From an uncultured Oscillospiraceae bacterium (GTDB lineage Bacteria; Bacillota; Clostridia; UBA1212; SIG427), in contig CABQMV010000105.1 of NCBI GenBank assembly GCA_902465325.1, positions 1-6,896 of the forward strand: a stretch of DNA of 6,896 bases, given 5' to 3'. Shown one piece after another: positions 5,877-6,896 of this stretch. The notes beneath the pieces are model-generated. The model was not told the origin of the DNA. It worked only from the letters and a program-made list of their open reading frames with translations, and did not search any database. Position 1 is the first letter of the stretch. Each line of letters opens with the position of its first letter. The translations under genes were made by a program, and so were the position numbers.

Positions 5877-6812
5877 ATGAAAAAGCTTATAGTCATTTTG
5901 ACTGTAGTTGCGCTGGCTGTGTCTTTGCTGCCCTTCGCAATCTTTGCTGCGGAGGCACCGGCAATGACCGCGAAGGCCGGTGCGGCTACCATTGACGGAA
6001 AGATTAGTGAAGGCGAATATGGCGATGTGACGGTTTTAAACAAGTCTAACACAATTTCGTGGACGGGAGGGACTTTAGGTTTTGATGTAAGCTATTATTT
6101 TGCCTGGTCTGAAAGTTCCTTTGACGTTGCCATTTCTGTACCTACTTCCAGCTATAAAGCAGGAGATATTTACCAGCTCAATTTCAACCCCGGCGGACTT
6201 ATTCCTGATGCGGCACAGGGCCTGTTTATCGGAATTATTGCCGGAGATACGCTGACGGTGAACCAGTATAACTGGGCCAACGGCCTATCCTCTTCGGCAA
6301 GTGCAACAGGAATCGGGATCACTGACAAGGTAACGGCAAAGGTTGGCACAGAAGGCAGCAATACCATTATGGAAATTTCCATACCGATTGCATTCTTTAA
6401 AATAACAGAATATGTTGATGATGCAAGTGTTGATAGTTCTGCTTTTAAACTGGAAGAAGGGTCCTTGCTGTGCAATCCTTTCATGGTTCTCGGAGGCCAG
6501 GGCTATACCACTGCCAACAGTACGGGAGTAAACAGCGGAGACTGGTCTGTCAAGGGTTTGAAGCTGGCTTCTATTACTCTTGCGGCGCCTGGCGAGCCTT
6601 CCGTTTCTCCATCTAAGGAGCCCTCTGCTTCTCCTTCCGAAGAACCGTCCCAGTCCCCATCTAAGGAGCCTTCTGACGCTCCTTCGGAGGAACCGTCTGA
6701 GAGTCCTTTTGATTCCGGAAAACCGGGTAATGTTCAGACCTTTGACCTGGGTCTTGTTTCCCTGGCTGCAATCGCAATGTGTTCTGCTGTGGCAGTCAAA
6801 AAGAGAAAGTAA
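5877..6812 (+). CDS. Secreted, probably surface-attached protein with a possible CBM9-like domain and a Pro/Ser/Glu repeat stalk
   Basis: I do not recognise a named gene; the role is unknown. The 311-residue product starts with a clear Sec signal peptide (MKK, then hydrophobic to about residue 23, likely cut after Ala24 in AIFA-AEA). Residues about 36-235 look like a beta-rich extracellular domain. The opening IDGKISEGEYG (39-49), followed by YYFAWSESSFDVAISV and later TIMEISIPIAFFK, recalls CBM9/DOMON-like carbohydrate- or ligand-binding modules, but the match is weak. Residues 240-277 are five copies of an EPSxSPSK/E unit, a typical extended stalk. Residues 291-307 are hydrophobic and end in KKRK, the topology of a cell-wall sorting or membrane-anchor tail, yet no LPxTG or NPQTG motif precedes it, only NVQTFD. 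It has one Cys in the mature domain (199) and one in the C-terminal hydrophobic segment. It is monocistronic as far as seen. Confidence 0.82.
   Translation: MKKLIVILTVVALAVSLLPFAIFAAEAPAMTAKAGAATIDGKISEGEYGDVTVLNKSNTISWTGGTLGFDVSYYFAWSESSFDVAISVPTSSYKAGDIYQLNFNPGGLIPDAAQGLFIGIIAGDTLTVNQYNWANGLSSSASATGIGITDKVTAKVGTEGSNTIMEISIPIAFFKITEYVDDASVDSSAFKLEEGSLLCNPFMVLGGQGYTTANSTGVNSGDWSVKGLKLASITLAAPGEPSVSPSKEPSASPSEEPSQSPSKEPSDAPSEEPSESPFDSGKPGNVQTFDLGLVSLAAIAMCSAVAVKKRK
6594..6707 (+). repeat. 24-nt coding tandem repeat (EPSxSPSK/E), with a 48-nt higher-order unit
   Basis: Four full and one partial 24-nt units start at 6594, 6618, 6642, 6666 and 6690. Their eighth residue alternates Lys, Glu, Lys, Glu, so the real unit is 48 nt. 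The 14-mer CCATCTAAGGAGCC occurs exactly twice, at 6609 and 6657, and 42 bases from each start agree at about 35 positions. This points to a recent 48-nt duplication encoding the stalk. Confidence 0.85.
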
Positions 6813-6896
6813 TATAGCATTGATATTTCTGGATATAAAAGCTGTCTTCTTATAGTGAAATAGTCAATAGAAAGTAGACACAAAAAACCGGATTAA
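6813..6896. other. Non-coding tail with short degenerate tandem words
   Basis: No gene or clear terminator is visible after the stop at 6812. From 6852 there are tandem 8-mers ATAGTGAA and ATAGTCAA (6852-6867), then the 7-mers TAGAAAG and TAGACAC (6868-6881), then a run of six A. The window ends too soon to tell whether this is an intergenic region, an operator cluster or the end of an insertion element. Confidence 0.3.

Noticed and set aside
6580..6855. 91-residue open frame over the end of the secreted-protein gene
   Set aside because: It is a shifted reading of the Pro/Ser repeat, producing a low-complexity peptide; the in-frame gene explains the sequence.
1..6896. Replication origin (DnaA boxes), tRNA or rRNA genes, CRISPR array
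   Set aside because: No TTATCCACA clusters, no tRNA-like cloverleaf, and no regularly spaced non-coding repeats were visible; the only tandem repeats are inside the secreted-protein gene and the short tail.

Overview
The window looks like chromosomal DNA of a Clostridia bacterium, most likely Lachnospiraceae or a close relative. The evidence is the Firmicutes gene order mnmG-rsmG-noc, strong AGGAGG ribosome binding sites, sigma-A promoters with a TATGATATAAT -10 region, and a Clostridia-type Noc C-terminus. The genus is inference. All five genes are on the + strand, and every large reading frame on the - strand is a shadow.

Layout: (1) 1-1304, the 3' two thirds of mnmG (tRNA U34 modification), cut by the window start. 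(2) 1315-1956, rsmG (16S rRNA m7G527 methyltransferase), 10 bp downstream and surely co-transcribed, with an unusually short N-terminus. (3) 1957-2076, a gap of about 120 bp with only weak promoter signals and a possible hairpin covering the next ribosome binding site. (4) 2077-2982, a ParB-family nucleoid occlusion protein (Noc). (5) 2980-3008, a good extended -10 promoter overlapping the noc stop codon. (6) 3059-5620, full-length gyrA. (7) 5621-5876, a non-coding gap holding mutually exclusive RNA hairpins after gyrA, then a strong promoter. (8) 5877-6812, a secreted protein with a signal peptide, a possible CBM9-like beta domain, a Pro/Ser/Glu repeat stalk and a C-terminal hydrophobic segment with a basic tail. 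(9) 6813-6896, a short tail with tandem TAG-containing words that could be the edge of another element.

The first four genes belong to translation fidelity (MnmG, RsmG) and chromosome maintenance (Noc, gyrase), as expected near a replication origin. In Bacillus, noc is followed by soj-spo0J (parA-parB) and gyrA sits beside gyrB; here gyrA directly follows noc. The last gene has its own strong promoter and is functionally unrelated: a surface or envelope protein of unknown role. I see no clear new defence or mobile system. The most notable points are the gene order, the stalked surface protein with a degenerate sorting signal, the switch-like RNA after gyrA, the short RsmG, and the natural alanine at the quinolone-contact position of GyrA.
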